From positions 62,001-126,000 of the forward strand of contig NZ_MLYO01000033.1 in NCBI RefSeq assembly GCF_001866665.1: a stretch of 64,000 bases of DNA. Direction: 5' to 3'. Numbering within the stretch: position 1 is the first letter of the stretch; every line of letters starts with the position of its first letter. Below, one piece after another: positions 17,698-26,852 of this stretch. Source of the stretch: Streptomyces monashensis (GTDB lineage: Bacteria; Actinomycetota; Actinomycetes; Streptomycetales; Streptomycetaceae). Under the pieces are notes generated by a model that ran no database searches, had not been told where the DNA came from, and saw only the letters and a list, made by a program, of their open reading frames with translations. The translations under genes and the position numbers were made by a program.

Positions 17698-19101
17698 ATG
17701 GGCCCGCGCGCGAAGAACGAGAACGACGATCCTGCGGCCGACGAGCGGGTTGCCGCCGTGCGGCGCGTCGCCGCTGCCGTGCGGCGGTGGCGGTCCCTTC
17801 AACTCGGGGGAGCTGCCGTGCTGTTGGCCCTGGCTCTGACGGGTGGTGCGGTGGCCGTCGGCGCCGGCCGGGCGCCCGCGGCCGCGCCGGCCGCGTCGCG
17901 CGCCGTGGATCCCGGGGTCCTCGGCACCGGGAACCTGGACGCGAGCATCGCCTCGCTCCAGGCACATCTGCGCACCCAGCCCAAGGACGCCGGGAGCTGG
18001 GCCACGCTCGGACTCGCCTACGTCGAGCAGGCGCGGACCAAGGGCGACCCGGCGCGGTATCCGCAGGCGGACCAGGCGTTGCGGCGCTCCCTGGCGCTGT
18101 CGCCGGACAGTGACCAGGCCCTGGCCGGACGCGCCGCGCTCGCCGCCGCACGGCACGACTTCGCGGACGCGCTGACCTACGCGGACCGGGCGCTGCGGCA
18201 GAACCCGTACAGCGAACGCGCGTTGTGCTCCCGCATCGACGCCCTGGTGGAGCTCGGCCGGTACGACGAGGCGGCGCGGGCCGCCGACACCGCCGACGCG
18301 CGCAGGCCGGGCGTGCCGGTCTTCACGCGGTACGCGTACGTGCACGAGCTGCGCGGGGACGTGGCGACCGCACGCCGGGTGCTCCAGCAGGCGCTGTCCT
18401 CCGCCACCTCGCCCGGCGACATCGCCTACGTGGCCGCCCAGCTCGGCCAACTCGCCTGGAACCAGGGCGAGTACGCGGCCGCGCTCGGCGAGTACACGCG
18501 CGCCCTCGCCGCCGACGAGACCTACCTTCCCGCGCTGGAGGGCCGGGCCCGGGCGCAGGCCGCGAGCGGTGACCGGGCCGCGGCGATCGCGGGCATGGAG
18601 TCGGTGGTCTCCCGGTATCCGCTGCCCGCTCCGCTCGTCGAGCTGGGCGAGCTGTACGAGGCGCGCGGCGCGGCCGGGGACCGGGCCAGGGCGCGGCAGC
18701 AGTACGCCCTCGTGGACACCTGGGTCGCGCTGGCCCGCGCGAACGGCGTCGACGCGGACCTCGACACGGCGCTGGCCGCCGCCGACCACGGCGACAAGGC
18801 GGCCGCCCTGCGCGCCGCACGCGCCGAGTGGGCCCGCCGGCACACCGTGCACACGGCGGACGCGCTCGCCTGGGCGCTGCACGTCAACGGCCGGGACGGA
18901 GAGGCCCTCTCCCACGCCCGTGAGGCCACCGCCACCGGCTACCACAACGCCGTCTTCCTCTACCACCGCGGCATGATCGAGCTGGCCACCGGCCACCGCG
19001 CGGCCGGCCGCGCCTCCCTGGCCGCGGCCCTGAAGCTGAACCCCGGCTTCTCCCCCGTCGGCGCGGCCGCGGCCCGCACGGCCCTGGAGGCCGGGAAGTG
19101 A
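17698..19101 (+). CDS. Membrane-anchored tetratricopeptide-repeat protein
   Basis: A 467-residue protein. The cytoplasmic N-terminus is followed by one membrane helix (about residues 38-58), then a long array of TPR helices from about residue 95 to the end, with repeats such as WATLGLAYVEQA, ALTYADRALRQNPYSERAL and AALGEYTRALAADETYLPAL. TPR arrays bind partner proteins; no enzyme domain is present. The ATG at 17698 has a GAGAGGCGGAAAGG ribosome site. The stop overlaps the start of the metal-permease gene (GTGA), so the two act together. Confidence 0.85.
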   Translation: MGPRAKNENDDPAADERVAAVRRVAAAVRRWRSLQLGGAAVLLALALTGGAVAVGAGRAPAAAPAASRAVDPGVLGTGNLDASIASLQAHLRTQPKDAGSWATLGLAYVEQARTKGDPARYPQADQALRRSLALSPDSDQALAGRAALAAARHDFADALTYADRALRQNPYSERALCSRIDALVELGRYDEAARAADTADARRPGVPVFTRYAYVHELRGDVATARRVLQQALSSATSPGDIAYVAAQLGQLAWNQGEYAAALGEYTRALAADETYLPALEGRARAQAASGDRAAAIAGMESVVSRYPLPAPLVELGELYEARGAAGDRARARQQYALVDTWVALARANGVDADLDTALAAADHGDKAAALRAARAEWARRHTVHTADALAWALHVNGRDGEALSHAREATATGYHNAVFLYHRGMIELATGHRAAGRASLAAALKLNPGFSPVGAAAARTALEAGK

Positions 19102-20585
19102 GACTGCGTCTGCCGTTCGTCCTCGCCGCCGTGTGCGCGCTCGTGTTCCTGCCGGCCGCCGGCGCGAGCGCGCATCCGCTCGGCAACTTCACCGTCAACC
19201 GGTACGACGGACTCGTCCCGGCACCGGGGCAGCTCCGGGTCGAGCACGTCGAGGACCTGGCCGAGATACCGGCGACCCAGGCGAAGCCCGACATCGCGCG
19301 GCTGGGGATGACCCGCTGGGCCCGGCAGCGCTGCGAGCGGGACGCCCGGGACAGCGAGGTGACCGTGGCCGGGCGCCGGGTCCCCCTCACCGTGCGGGAC
19401 AGCCGGGCCACACCGCGGCCCGGCCAGGCGGGGCTGAGCACCCTGCGCGTGGAGTGCCGTTGGACCGCCCCGCTCCCGCGCGCCGGGTCGCTCGCCCTCG
19501 GCTTCCGCGCCGACGCGAACTGGTCGGGGCCCGGCTGGCGGGAGATCACCGCGCGCGGCGACCGGACGACGCTCACCGGCTCGGACGTGCCGAAGACGTC
19601 CGTCTCGCACGAACTGACCACGTATCCCAAGGACTTGCTGTCGTCCCCGGCCGACGTCTCCACGGCGTCGCTGCGGGTGCGCCCCGGCGGTCCCGCCCTC
19701 GCCGAGGAACGGCCGGACGCCCCGGCCGCCTCCGTGCTGCCCCGGGGCGCCGACCGCTGGACGCGGGCCCTCGACGCCCTGGTGGCCCGCCAGGACCTCA
19801 CCGTCGGCTTCGCCGCCCTCGCGCTGCTCGTCGCGGTCGCCCTCGGGGCTCTGCACGCCCTCGCGCCGGGGCACGGCAAGACCCTGATGGCGGCCACCGC
19901 GGCGGCGCGCGGCGGCCGGGCCGGGCTCCGGGACGTGCTGCCGCTGGCCGCGTCGGTCACCGTCACGCACACCCTCGGCGTCGTCGCCCTGGGCCTGCTC
20001 GTCACCGCCGGGTCCGCCGCCACGCCCTCGGTGATCGCCTGGCTGGGCCTGGCGAGCGGGGCCCTGGTCCTGGCGGCGGGCGTGAACCTCGTACGACGGG
20101 CACTGCGGAACCGGGCACACGGACACACCCACACCCACACCCACACCCACACCCACACCCACGGGCACGGTGAGCACGCCCACGCCCACCCTCATGGCGG
20201 TCACACCCACGGTGAGCACACCCACACCCACACCACCGTGCCCACCCTGCGCGGCACGGTCCTGCTCGGCTTCGCCGGGGGGCTCGTGCCCAGTCCGTCG
20301 GCCGTGGTCGTGCTCGTCGGCGCCGCCGCACTCGGCAAGGCCTGGTTCGGGCTGCTGCTCGTCGTCGCCTACGGCGCCGGGCTCGCGCTGACGCTCACGG
20401 CGGCCGGGGTAGCCGTGGTCCGGCTGGGCTCGGGGGCGTCCCGGGTGCTCGAACGGCGCCCGCGCTGGAGCGTGCACCCCGTGGCCGCGCTGGTGCGCCG
20501 GAGCCTGCCGCTCGCCTCCGCGCTCACCGTCCTGGCCCTGGGCGCCGGATTGGTGCTCAAGGGGGCCGCAACAGCCCTCGGTTGA
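19098..20585 (+). CDS. Nickel/cobalt (RcnA/NicO)-type permease with extracytoplasmic domain and His-rich loop
   Basis: A 495-residue polytopic protein. After a signal peptide comes an extracytoplasmic beta domain (about residues 28-225) beginning HPLGNFTVNRYDG, then a permease core with LGALHALAPGHGKTLMAA, the NicO/RcnA motif, and SVTVTHTLGVVALG. A loop at about residues 340-378 contains over 15 His, mostly in a TH repeat, for metal binding. A second set of helices includes GGLVPSPSAVVVLVGA. It probably exports or imports Ni or Co; the direction is unknown. GTG start overlaps the TPR stop. Confidence 0.88.
   Translation: MRLRLPFVLAAVCALVFLPAAGASAHPLGNFTVNRYDGLVPAPGQLRVEHVEDLAEIPATQAKPDIARLGMTRWARQRCERDARDSEVTVAGRRVPLTVRDSRATPRPGQAGLSTLRVECRWTAPLPRAGSLALGFRADANWSGPGWREITARGDRTTLTGSDVPKTSVSHELTTYPKDLLSSPADVSTASLRVRPGGPALAEERPDAPAASVLPRGADRWTRALDALVARQDLTVGFAALALLVAVALGALHALAPGHGKTLMAATAAARGGRAGLRDVLPLAASVTVTHTLGVVALGLLVTAGSAATPSVIAWLGLASGALVLAAGVNLVRRALRNRAHGHTHTHTHTHTHTHGHGEHAHAHPHGGHTHGEHTHTHTTVPTLRGTVLLGFAGGLVPSPSAVVVLVGAAALGKAWFGLLLVVAYGAGLALTLTAAGVAVVRLGSGASRVLERRPRWSVHPVAALVRRSLPLASALTVLALGAGLVLKGAATALG
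20125..20160. repeat. Six tandem copies of ACACCC inside the permease gene
   Basis: Perfect hexanucleotide repeats, six in a row, coding the Thr-His run of the metal-binding loop. Being in-frame hexamers, changes in copy number would lengthen or shorten the His loop without breaking the protein. Confidence 0.9.
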
Positions 20586-20628
20586 GCTACGTTTGTGGAG
20601 AAATCACGCGACATGCCTGGGGGCGCTC

Positions 20629-22263
20629 GTGTCCGAAGATCCGGACCGCGACCGTGTGATCGCGGACCGCTACCGTCTGCTGTCCCCGCTGGGCGAGGGC
20701 GGCATGGGCACCGTGTGGCGGGCCCGGGACGAGGTGCTGCACCGGGAGGTGGCCGTCAAGGAGGTGCGCGCCCCGGCCGGGCTGCCCGCCTCCGACATGG
20801 AGCGGATGTACGCCCGCCTGGAGCGGGAGGCGTGGGCCGCGGCCCGGGTCGCGAACCGCAACGTGGTCACGGTGTACGACGTGGCGGTGGAGGGCGGCCG
20901 GCCCTGGATCGTGATGGAGCTGGTGCGCGGGCTGTCGCTCGCCGACCGGCTGGAGGCGCAGGGCCCGCTGCCGCCGCAGGAGGCCGCGCACATCGGTGCC
21001 GAGGTGCTCTCCGCGCTGCGCGCCGCGCACGCGGCCGGGGTCCTGCACCGGGACGTGAAGCCGGCCAATGTACTGCTCGCGAACGACGGCAGGGTGGTGC
21101 TGACCGACTTCGGGATCGCCTCGGTCGAGGGCAGCTCGGCGCTCACCATGACCGGCGAGGTCGTCGGCTCGCCCGAATTCCTGGCTCCGGAGCGGGCGCT
21201 CGGCCGCACGCCGGGGCCCGAGTCGGATCTGTGGTCGCTGGGCGTGCTGCTGTACGCGGCCGTCGAGGGCGTCTCCCCGTTCCGTTACGACACCCCGCTG
21301 AGCACCCTGCGGGCCGTGGTGGACGAGGAGTTGCCGCCGCCGTTGCGGGCCGGTCCGCTCGCGCCGGTGATCGCGGGGCTGCTGCGCAAGGACCCGGCCG
21401 AGCGGCTGGGTGCCGAGCGGGCGGAGCGGGAGCTGCGCCTCGTCGCTGCCGGGGGTGCCCCCGCCGGAGGAGGGGCGCCCCACCCGCAGCCGCCACCGGA
21501 TCCGTCCGCGTACGCCCGGACGGTCGTGGCCCAGGAGCCGTGGTCGCGGCAGCAGTCCTGGCCGCCCCAACCACCGCCCGTCGCAGCGCAGTTACCGCCC
21601 GGCGAGCCGGAACCCGGGCGCCGTCGCGGGGCCGTGGTCGCACTGGTGGCGGGGCTGCTCGTGATCGTGGTCGCGTTGGCGGGGCTGGCGTACGCCCTGC
21701 TCAACCGTGACAACGGCGGTCACGGGAGCGCCGGCACGAGCGGCACGGGCGGTCCCCTGGTGAGCGGCAGTGCCCAGGCGTCCACGCATCGCGGCACGGA
21801 CGCGGCCACGGACACGCCGTCGGCCCCGCGCGGCAGCGCCTCGTCGTCGGCCCGGCCCGGTCAGTCCGTACAGGTCACGCTGGTCGGCGCACACACGGCG
21901 TACTCCGGCCCCTGTCCGCCGCCGAGCGGTCAGGCGCCCGCGTTCACGGCGACGTTCGCGGTGGGGCGGGTGCCGGCGCGGGTGGAGTACCGGTGGGTGC
22001 TCGCGCACGGCTCGGTCGCGGATCCCGGCTGGCAGACGCTGTCGTTCGGGGCCGGTGACGGGACGAGCCGGCGGGTGCGGGTGACCCTGACGACGTACGC
22101 CCCGAACGGTTCGGCCGACAACGCGGTCAGCGTCGAGGTACGGGCCCCGGTGCGGGCCACGTCGAACGCCGTGCCGTTCTCGGTGAGCTGTGCGACGGCG
22201 ACGGAGACCCCGTCGGGCGGGGCCTCCGCTTCCGCTTCGGACTCGTCCGGAACATCACCCTGA
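20629..22263 (+). CDS. Eukaryotic-type Ser/Thr protein kinase with one membrane helix
   Basis: A 544-residue PknB-type kinase. The Gly loop GEGGMG is at 22-27, the ATP-binding Lys at 44, HRDVKPAN at 140-147 and DFG at 160-162, with SPEFLAPE in the activation segment, so the kinase looks active. A Pro-rich linker, a membrane helix at about 337-360 and a Thr/Ser-rich stretch lead to an external domain of about 110 residues with two Cys (SGPCPPP, FSVSCAT), presumably the sensor. It is not a PASTA domain. GTG at 20629 was chosen because the conserved kinase N-terminus follows at once. Confidence 0.93.
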   Translation: MSEDPDRDRVIADRYRLLSPLGEGGMGTVWRARDEVLHREVAVKEVRAPAGLPASDMERMYARLEREAWAAARVANRNVVTVYDVAVEGGRPWIVMELVRGLSLADRLEAQGPLPPQEAAHIGAEVLSALRAAHAAGVLHRDVKPANVLLANDGRVVLTDFGIASVEGSSALTMTGEVVGSPEFLAPERALGRTPGPESDLWSLGVLLYAAVEGVSPFRYDTPLSTLRAVVDEELPPPLRAGPLAPVIAGLLRKDPAERLGAERAERELRLVAAGGAPAGGGAPHPQPPPDPSAYARTVVAQEPWSRQQSWPPQPPPVAAQLPPGEPEPGRRRGAVVALVAGLLVIVVALAGLAYALLNRDNGGHGSAGTSGTGGPLVSGSAQASTHRGTDAATDTPSAPRGSASSSARPGQSVQVTLVGAHTAYSGPCPPPSGQAPAFTATFAVGRVPARVEYRWVLAHGSVADPGWQTLSFGAGDGTSRRVRVTLTTYAPNGSADNAVSVEVRAPVRATSNAVPFSVSCATATETPSGGASASASDSSGTSP

Positions 22264-22273
22264 CGAGTGAGCC

Positions 22274-22311
22274 GGTACGGGTGACGCGTTGACGTACGGG
22301 TCACCCGTACC
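22274..22311. terminator. Bidirectional hairpin between the kinase and lipase genes
   Basis: GGTACGGGTGAC (22274-22285) pairs perfectly with GTCACCCGTACC (22300-22311). It sits between convergent genes and can serve both. Confidence 0.75.
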
Positions 22312-22323
22312 AGGTACGGCCGG

Positions 22324-23127
22324 TTACGCGTTGTTGCTGAACACCGGCAGATAGCCGCCGGAGTGGCCGGCCGCGGTGGGGTGGTACGACTCGGTGATGT
22401 CGAGCCAGTTCACACTGTGCAGCCACGAGTCGCCGGAGCAGATCTCGTGACTGGAGAAGACGGAGCGGATGTCGGCGAAGACAAAGCCGTGTGCCGCGGC
22501 ACGCGCCTGGATGGCGGTGTCGATGTAGTCGGCCGCGCCGTTGATCGCGGAGCGCTTGGTGTCGGACAGGCCGAGGCAGGTCTGGCCGAGCAGGTAGAAG
22601 CGGGGGTAGCTGAGTACGACCACCTTGGCGTTCGGGGCCTTGGCGCTGATCTGGTTGTAGACGTTGTCGAGCTTGCCGGGGAGCGTGGAGTCGACGTACG
22701 CCTTGGCGGTGTTGATACGGCTGATGCAGCTGCTGTCGGACTGGAGCACGCAGGTCGTCATGACGTCGGAGAACCCGGCGTCGTTGCCGCCGATGGTGAT
22801 GGAGACCAGTGAGGTGCCGGAGTTGAGCGAGCCGAGCTGGTTGCTGAGGACATCGTCGGTGGTGGCGCCGGAGCAGGCGTTGAAGGCGAACGACGACGGG
22901 GAGTGGGCCGCGTTCCACAGGTACGGGTACGCGTTGGTGCTGCGGTCGCAGCTGCCGCTCGAGCTGATGTAGCTGCCCGCTCCCACTCCGGAGGAGTAGG
23001 AGTCACCGAGCGCCACATAGCCGCCGGTTGCCGCTGTCGAGGCCTGGGCCGCCGCGGCTCCACTGAGTCCGAGGCCGGCGGCGAGGAGGAGCGAGGTCAC
23101 GAATCCGGTAAGTCTGAAACGACTCAT
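22324..23127 (-). CDS. Secreted SGNH-family lipase/esterase
   Basis: A 267-residue extracellular lipase. A signal peptide (residues 1-30, ending AQA) is followed by YVALGDSYSSG with nucleophile Ser43, the oxyanion block GGND, and the C-terminal SYHPTAAGH with catalytic His249. Six Cys (for example CDRS, NACSG, TTCVL, SSCIS, QTCLG, EICSG) should form three disulfides as in the Streptomyces rimosus lipase family. It closely resembles what I recall of S. coelicolor SCO1725, a characterised lipase. It is convergent with the kinase gene. Confidence 0.95.
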   Translation of the reverse strand: MSRFRLTGFVTSLLLAAGLGLSGAAAAQASTAATGGYVALGDSYSSGVGAGSYISSSGSCDRSTNAYPYLWNAAHSPSSFAFNACSGATTDDVLSNQLGSLNSGTSLVSITIGGNDAGFSDVMTTCVLQSDSSCISRINTAKAYVDSTLPGKLDNVYNQISAKAPNAKVVVLSYPRFYLLGQTCLGLSDTKRSAINGAADYIDTAIQARAAAHGFVFADIRSVFSSHEICSGDSWLHSVNWLDITESYHPTAAGHSGGYLPVFSNNA

Positions 23128-23392
23128 GGTGCCTCCCTATAGCAGGATCTCTGCCTACAACTGTGGTAACTCCTACGCGCGTTGACCGGAAGTGTTCATG
23201 CCAAGAACTTTTGAAGTCTGAACAAGATCGGCCGAAGAGGTTCACCGCTCGGCATCTTGCGTGCGCATGCCAATCGTGTTGACCACGAGTCAACTCGGCC
23301 CCGGATCGCGTCTTGACGCCCCGCCCCGGCCTGCGTCACATTGAAGCCCGACATCCCGCGCGTCGGGGTCATATCGGGGGGCACGGTCGCCA

Positions 23393-23803
23393 ATGCAGAC
23401 CTTACGCATCAAGTCACGTTCATCGGACGGCGCCACCGAGGACCCCACAGGGGCGCGGCCAGGACCGGGGAGGGGCCTGTCGCCGCTGCTCATGGGGGCC
23501 GCGACAGCCGTCGCGGCGGTCGGCGCACTGCTCGCCCTGACCGGCTCCGGCTCACCGCTGCGCGGTCCGTGCACACTGTTCTTCCTGCTCGCCGCGCCGG
23601 CCGCCGCCGTCGCGGCGGCACTGCGCGGGCTGGATCCGTACGCCCGGACGCTCGCCGCCCTTGCGGGCTCGGTCGTCCTCAACATGCTGGTTGCCCAGGG
23701 CATGCTGGCCGTGCACCGCTGGTCCGTCCACGGCGGAGTGATCGCCGTGACCGCGCTGAGCCTGCTGCTGCTCCTGTGGGTTCTCCTACGTAAAAGTGAG
23801 TAA
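23393..23803 (+). CDS. Small integral membrane protein, first gene of the polysaccharide region
   Basis: A 136-residue protein with a 30-residue hydrophilic N-terminus and three or four hydrophobic segments (LLMGAATAVAAVGALLAL, GPCTLFFLLAAPAAAVAAAL, TLAALAGSVVLNMLVA, GVIAVTALSLLLLLWVLL). No motif is recognised. It precedes the glycosyltransferase operon in the same direction but is separated by 385 bases, so it may be transcribed separately. A role with the polysaccharide machinery is only inferred from position. Confidence 0.65.
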   Translation: MQTLRIKSRSSDGATEDPTGARPGPGRGLSPLLMGAATAVAAVGALLALTGSGSPLRGPCTLFFLLAAPAAAVAAALRGLDPYARTLAALAGSVVLNMLVAQGMLAVHRWSVHGGVIAVTALSLLLLLWVLLRKSE

Positions 23804-24188
23804 CTCCGGCCAAAGTTATGCAACGGCCAAACCAACAAAAACGTGGGGCTGATATCCAGGTCTTGCCATTCTGGTTCAATCGTCAATACCGTCATACGTC
23901 TCACCCGCATCGGTCCGTCAGCACGCGGCTCAGGGGAGGGCTCAGGGCCGTGACGTTCCGGCGCGGGGCGCGGTAGGGGGGTGCCGTGCTCGGTGACCAC
24001 AGCTGTGACCGAGTCGTGCCGCGCGACCGGCTGCCCTGTTTCCCGGGCAGACCGGCCAGTTCTGCCAGCTCGTCCACGTGCACGGAGATCGATTCGCCGT
24101 GCCGAAGATGAGTAACCCCCCTTTCGAACCGGACAGACAACTGGGCCGCCCGGGGGTGGGCGATCCACCGGACGAGAGGGAAAAACCC
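23804..24188. other. Non-coding spacer, probable promoter region of the polysaccharide operon
   Basis: 385 bases with no convincing gene. The first 80 bases are unusually AT-rich for this genome (around AAACCAACAAAAACG), then GC-rich. CACAGCTGTG at 23998-24007 is a perfect 10-bp palindrome. A GAGAGGGAAAA ribosome site precedes the glycosyltransferase start at 24189. Promoter position cannot be fixed by eye. Confidence 0.5.
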
Positions 24189-25010
24189 ATGAGTTCCGTT
24201 CTGCGACCGCCGGCTTCGGGGCAGGATCCGTTGATCTCCGCGAACTACCGGCCCATCTCCTCGCATCTCGCGATCACTCCGCCGGTGAGCGTGGTGATTC
24301 CCGCGATGAATGAGGCGGAGAATCTGCCCTACGTCTTCAAGACCCTTCCGGACTGGATTCACGAAGTCGTACTGGTGGACGGCAATTCCACCGACGACAC
24401 GGTCGAGGTGGCCCGGTCCCTGTGGCCCGGCGTCAGGGTCGTCGAACAGAGTGGCAGGGGCAAAGGGGATGCCCTGATCACCGGGTTCGAGGCCTGCCGT
24501 GGCGACATCATCGTGATGGTCGACGCGGACGGCTCGGCAGACGGCGGCGAGATCGTGTCGTACGTCTCCGCGCTCGTCTCCGGCGCCGACTTCGCCAAGG
24601 GCTCCCGCTTCGCCAACGGCGGCGGCACCGACGACATGACCTTCATCCGCAAGCTCGGCAACCGTGCGCTGTGCGCCGTGGTCAACCGCAAGTTCGGGGC
24701 GCGCTACACCGATCTGTGCTACGGCTACAACGCCTTCTGGCGGCACTGCCTCGACAAGATCGACCTCGACTGCACCGGCTTCGAGGTCGAGACGTTGATG
24801 AACATCAGAGTGGTCAAGGCGGGGCTCAAGGTCCAGGAGATACCGAGCCACGAGTACCTCCGCATCCACGGCACCAGCAATCTGCGCGCCGTACGCGACG
24901 GGTTCCGGGTGCTCCAGGTCATCCTGAAGGAGCGCTCCAACCGGCGTGAGCTGCGCCGCCAGGAGCGCCACTCGCCGATGCTCGAAGCGGTGCGGGGAGA
25001 GGTGTCTTGA
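24189..25010 (+). CDS. Family 2 glycosyltransferase (membrane-associated, DPM/undecaprenyl-phosphate-sugar synthase-like)
   Basis: A 273-residue GT-A fold enzyme that transfers a sugar from a nucleotide donor. Motifs are SVVIPAMNEAENL at about 34-46, DGNSTDDT, the metal-binding DADGS at 112-116 and GSRFANGGGTDD. No membrane helices are present, so the acceptor could be a lipid phosphate (as in DPM1/polyprenyl-phosphate glycosyltransferases, which it resembles most) or a growing chain. ATG at 24189 has a GAGAGGG site. The stop overlaps the next gene (TTGA). Confidence 0.88.
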   Translation: MSSVLRPPASGQDPLISANYRPISSHLAITPPVSVVIPAMNEAENLPYVFKTLPDWIHEVVLVDGNSTDDTVEVARSLWPGVRVVEQSGRGKGDALITGFEACRGDIIVMVDADGSADGGEIVSYVSALVSGADFAKGSRFANGGGTDDMTFIRKLGNRALCAVVNRKFGARYTDLCYGYNAFWRHCLDKIDLDCTGFEVETLMNIRVVKAGLKVQEIPSHEYLRIHGTSNLRAVRDGFRVLQVILKERSNRRELRRQERHSPMLEAVRGEVS

Positions 25011-26059
25011 GAGATCCCGACATCTCCGTCGTGATCTGCGTGTACACCGAGGACCGCTGGGAGGACATCCTCGCGGCGGTCTCCTCGGTGCGCGCGCAGT
25101 CGTATCCGGCGCTGGAGACGCTCCTGGTCGTGGACCACAACCCGGCCCTGAAGGACCGGCTGGAGCGCGCGTACAAGGAGGAGGAGTGCGCGGCGAGCGG
25201 GGGCGTCCGCGTGCTGGCCAACACGGGCCCGCGCGGCCTGTCGGCCGGCCGCAACACCGGCATCGCGGCCTCCCACGGCGACGTGATCGCCTTCCTCGAC
25301 GACGACGCCGTGGCCGAGCGGGACTGGCTGCGCCACTTCGCCGCCGGGTACGCCGACCCGCGCGTCATGGCGGTCGGCGGCCGTACGGTGCCGATCTGGG
25401 CGTCGGGCCGGCGCCCGGACTGGTTCCCGGAGGAGTTCGACTGGGTGGTGGGCTGCACCTACAAGGGTCTGCCGCCCGGCCGGGTGCGGGTCCGCAACGT
25501 GCTCGGCGGGAACGCCTCGTTCCGGCGTACGGCCTTCGACGCGGCGGGCGGCTTCGCCACCGGCATCGGCCGCGACGGCGACCGCCGCCCGCTCGGCTGC
25601 GAGGAGACGGAGCTGTGCATCCGCCTCACCCGCGCCCGCCCCGACGCCGTCCTGCTCATCGACGACCGGGCGGTCATCCACCACCGGGTGCCCGCGCCCC
25701 GCGAGCACTTCGCCTACTTCCGCACCCGCGCCTACGCCGAGGGCCTCTCCAAGGCGCTGGTCGCCCGCAGCGTCGGCGCGGACAAGGGGCTGGAGTCCGA
25801 ACGCCGGTACACCACCCGGGTGTTGCCCGCCGGAGTCGCCCGCGGTCTGCGCGACGCCCTGCTGGCCCGCCCAGGTGGCGCGGCCCGCGCGGGCGCCATC
25901 CTCACGGGCGTACTCGCCGCCGCCGGCGGCTACGCCGTGGGCAGCGCACGGGCGCGGCGGGGCGGTACGACGTTCTCGTCGGCACCGATCCAGACGGCGC
26001 GGCCCGCGACGCCGGGCCCCCGGACACGCGCCGCTGCCGCAGGGGGCACCGATGGCTGA
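25007..26059 (+). CDS. Family 2 glycosyltransferase
   Basis: A 350-residue enzyme with ISVVICVYTEDRW at the N-terminus, the metal site LDDDA at 97-101, the acceptor-binding VLGGNASFRR and the catalytic-base region GCEETELCIR, all typical of inverting GT2 enzymes that build polysaccharide. A weak hydrophobic segment near residue 300 (AGAILTGVLAAAGGYAVG) may touch the membrane. TTG start, overlapping the previous stop by four bases; the next gene overlaps its own end by eight bases. Confidence 0.9.
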   Translation: MRDPDISVVICVYTEDRWEDILAAVSSVRAQSYPALETLLVVDHNPALKDRLERAYKEEECAASGGVRVLANTGPRGLSAGRNTGIAASHGDVIAFLDDDAVAERDWLRHFAAGYADPRVMAVGGRTVPIWASGRRPDWFPEEFDWVVGCTYKGLPPGRVRVRNVLGGNASFRRTAFDAAGGFATGIGRDGDRRPLGCEETELCIRLTRARPDAVLLIDDRAVIHHRVPAPREHFAYFRTRAYAEGLSKALVARSVGADKGLESERRYTTRVLPAGVARGLRDALLARPGGAARAGAILTGVLAAAGGYAVGSARARRGGTTFSSAPIQTARPATPGPRTRAAAAGGTDG

Positions 26060-26852
26060 CGCGCCCGTGCCCATCCTCATGTACCACTCCGTCGCCGCCG
26101 CGCCCAACGACGCCACCCGGGCCCTGTCGGTCACGCCGGAGGCGTTCGCGGAGCAGATGGCGCTGATCGGTGACCTGGGTCTGGCCCCGCTGACCACCGC
26201 CGGTCTCGCGGAGCGCTGGCGCACCGGCCGTCCGCTGCCCGCCCGGCCGGTGCTGATCACCTTCGACGACGGGTACGAGGGCGTGCACCGGTACGCGCTG
26301 CCCGTGCTGGCCGAGCACGGCTTCCGGGCCACGCTGTTCGTCTCCACCGGCTGGCTCCGGGGGGCGTACGACACGGGAGGCGGCCTGGACACCATGCTCG
26401 ACTGGCCCCAGGTGCGCGAACTGGCCGCCGCCGGCGTCGAGATCGGCGGCCACAGCCACACCCACCCGCAGCTCGACCAGCTCGGCGACGACGAGCTGCG
26501 TGCCGAGCTGGACCGCTGCACCGAGATCGTCGACGGCGAACTCGGCGCCCGCCCGCTGTCGTTCGCCTACCCGTACGGCTACTCCAGCCGCCGGGTCCGC
26601 CGGGCGGTCCGCGCGAGCGGGTACGCCCAGGCCCTCGCCGTCGGCAACACGCTCGCCCGCCGCCGCCAGGGGCCGTACGCACTCGAACGGGTCACGGTCC
26701 GGCGCGGCACCGGCGTCGAGGAGTTCGAGCGGCTGCTCCAGGGCCGTGCGATCGCCCGCGCCTTCGCCGCGGACCGCGCCCTCACCAAGGGGTACGCCCT
26801 CGTCCGCAGAGCCCGCCAGGTCCGCCGGAAGGCCATCCGTTCCCGTGTCTGA
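26052..26852 (+). CDS. Polysaccharide deacetylase (carbohydrate esterase 4)
   Basis: A 266-residue NodB-fold enzyme removing N-acetyl (or O-acetyl) groups from a polysaccharide. The catalytic/metal motif TFDDG is at 70-74 and HSHTHP (His134 and His138, H-x3-H) supplies the metal ligands; FAYPYG is the later conserved block. There is no signal peptide, so it may act in the cytoplasm on a lipid-linked intermediate or leave by another route. ATG at 26052 lies inside the end of the glycosyltransferase gene, and its own stop overlaps the next start (GTGTCTGA), giving four coupled genes. Confidence 0.93.
   Translation: MADAPVPILMYHSVAAAPNDATRALSVTPEAFAEQMALIGDLGLAPLTTAGLAERWRTGRPLPARPVLITFDDGYEGVHRYALPVLAEHGFRATLFVSTGWLRGAYDTGGGLDTMLDWPQVRELAAAGVEIGGHSHTHPQLDQLGDDELRAELDRCTEIVDGELGARPLSFAYPYGYSSRRVRRAVRASGYAQALAVGNTLARRRQGPYALERVTVRRGTGVEEFERLLQGRAIARAFAADRALTKGYALVRRARQVRRKAIRSRV

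Noticed and set aside
20120..20240. Short regular repeats considered as a CRISPR array
   Set aside because: Units are six bases, uninterrupted, without unique spacers, and lie in frame inside a coding gene.
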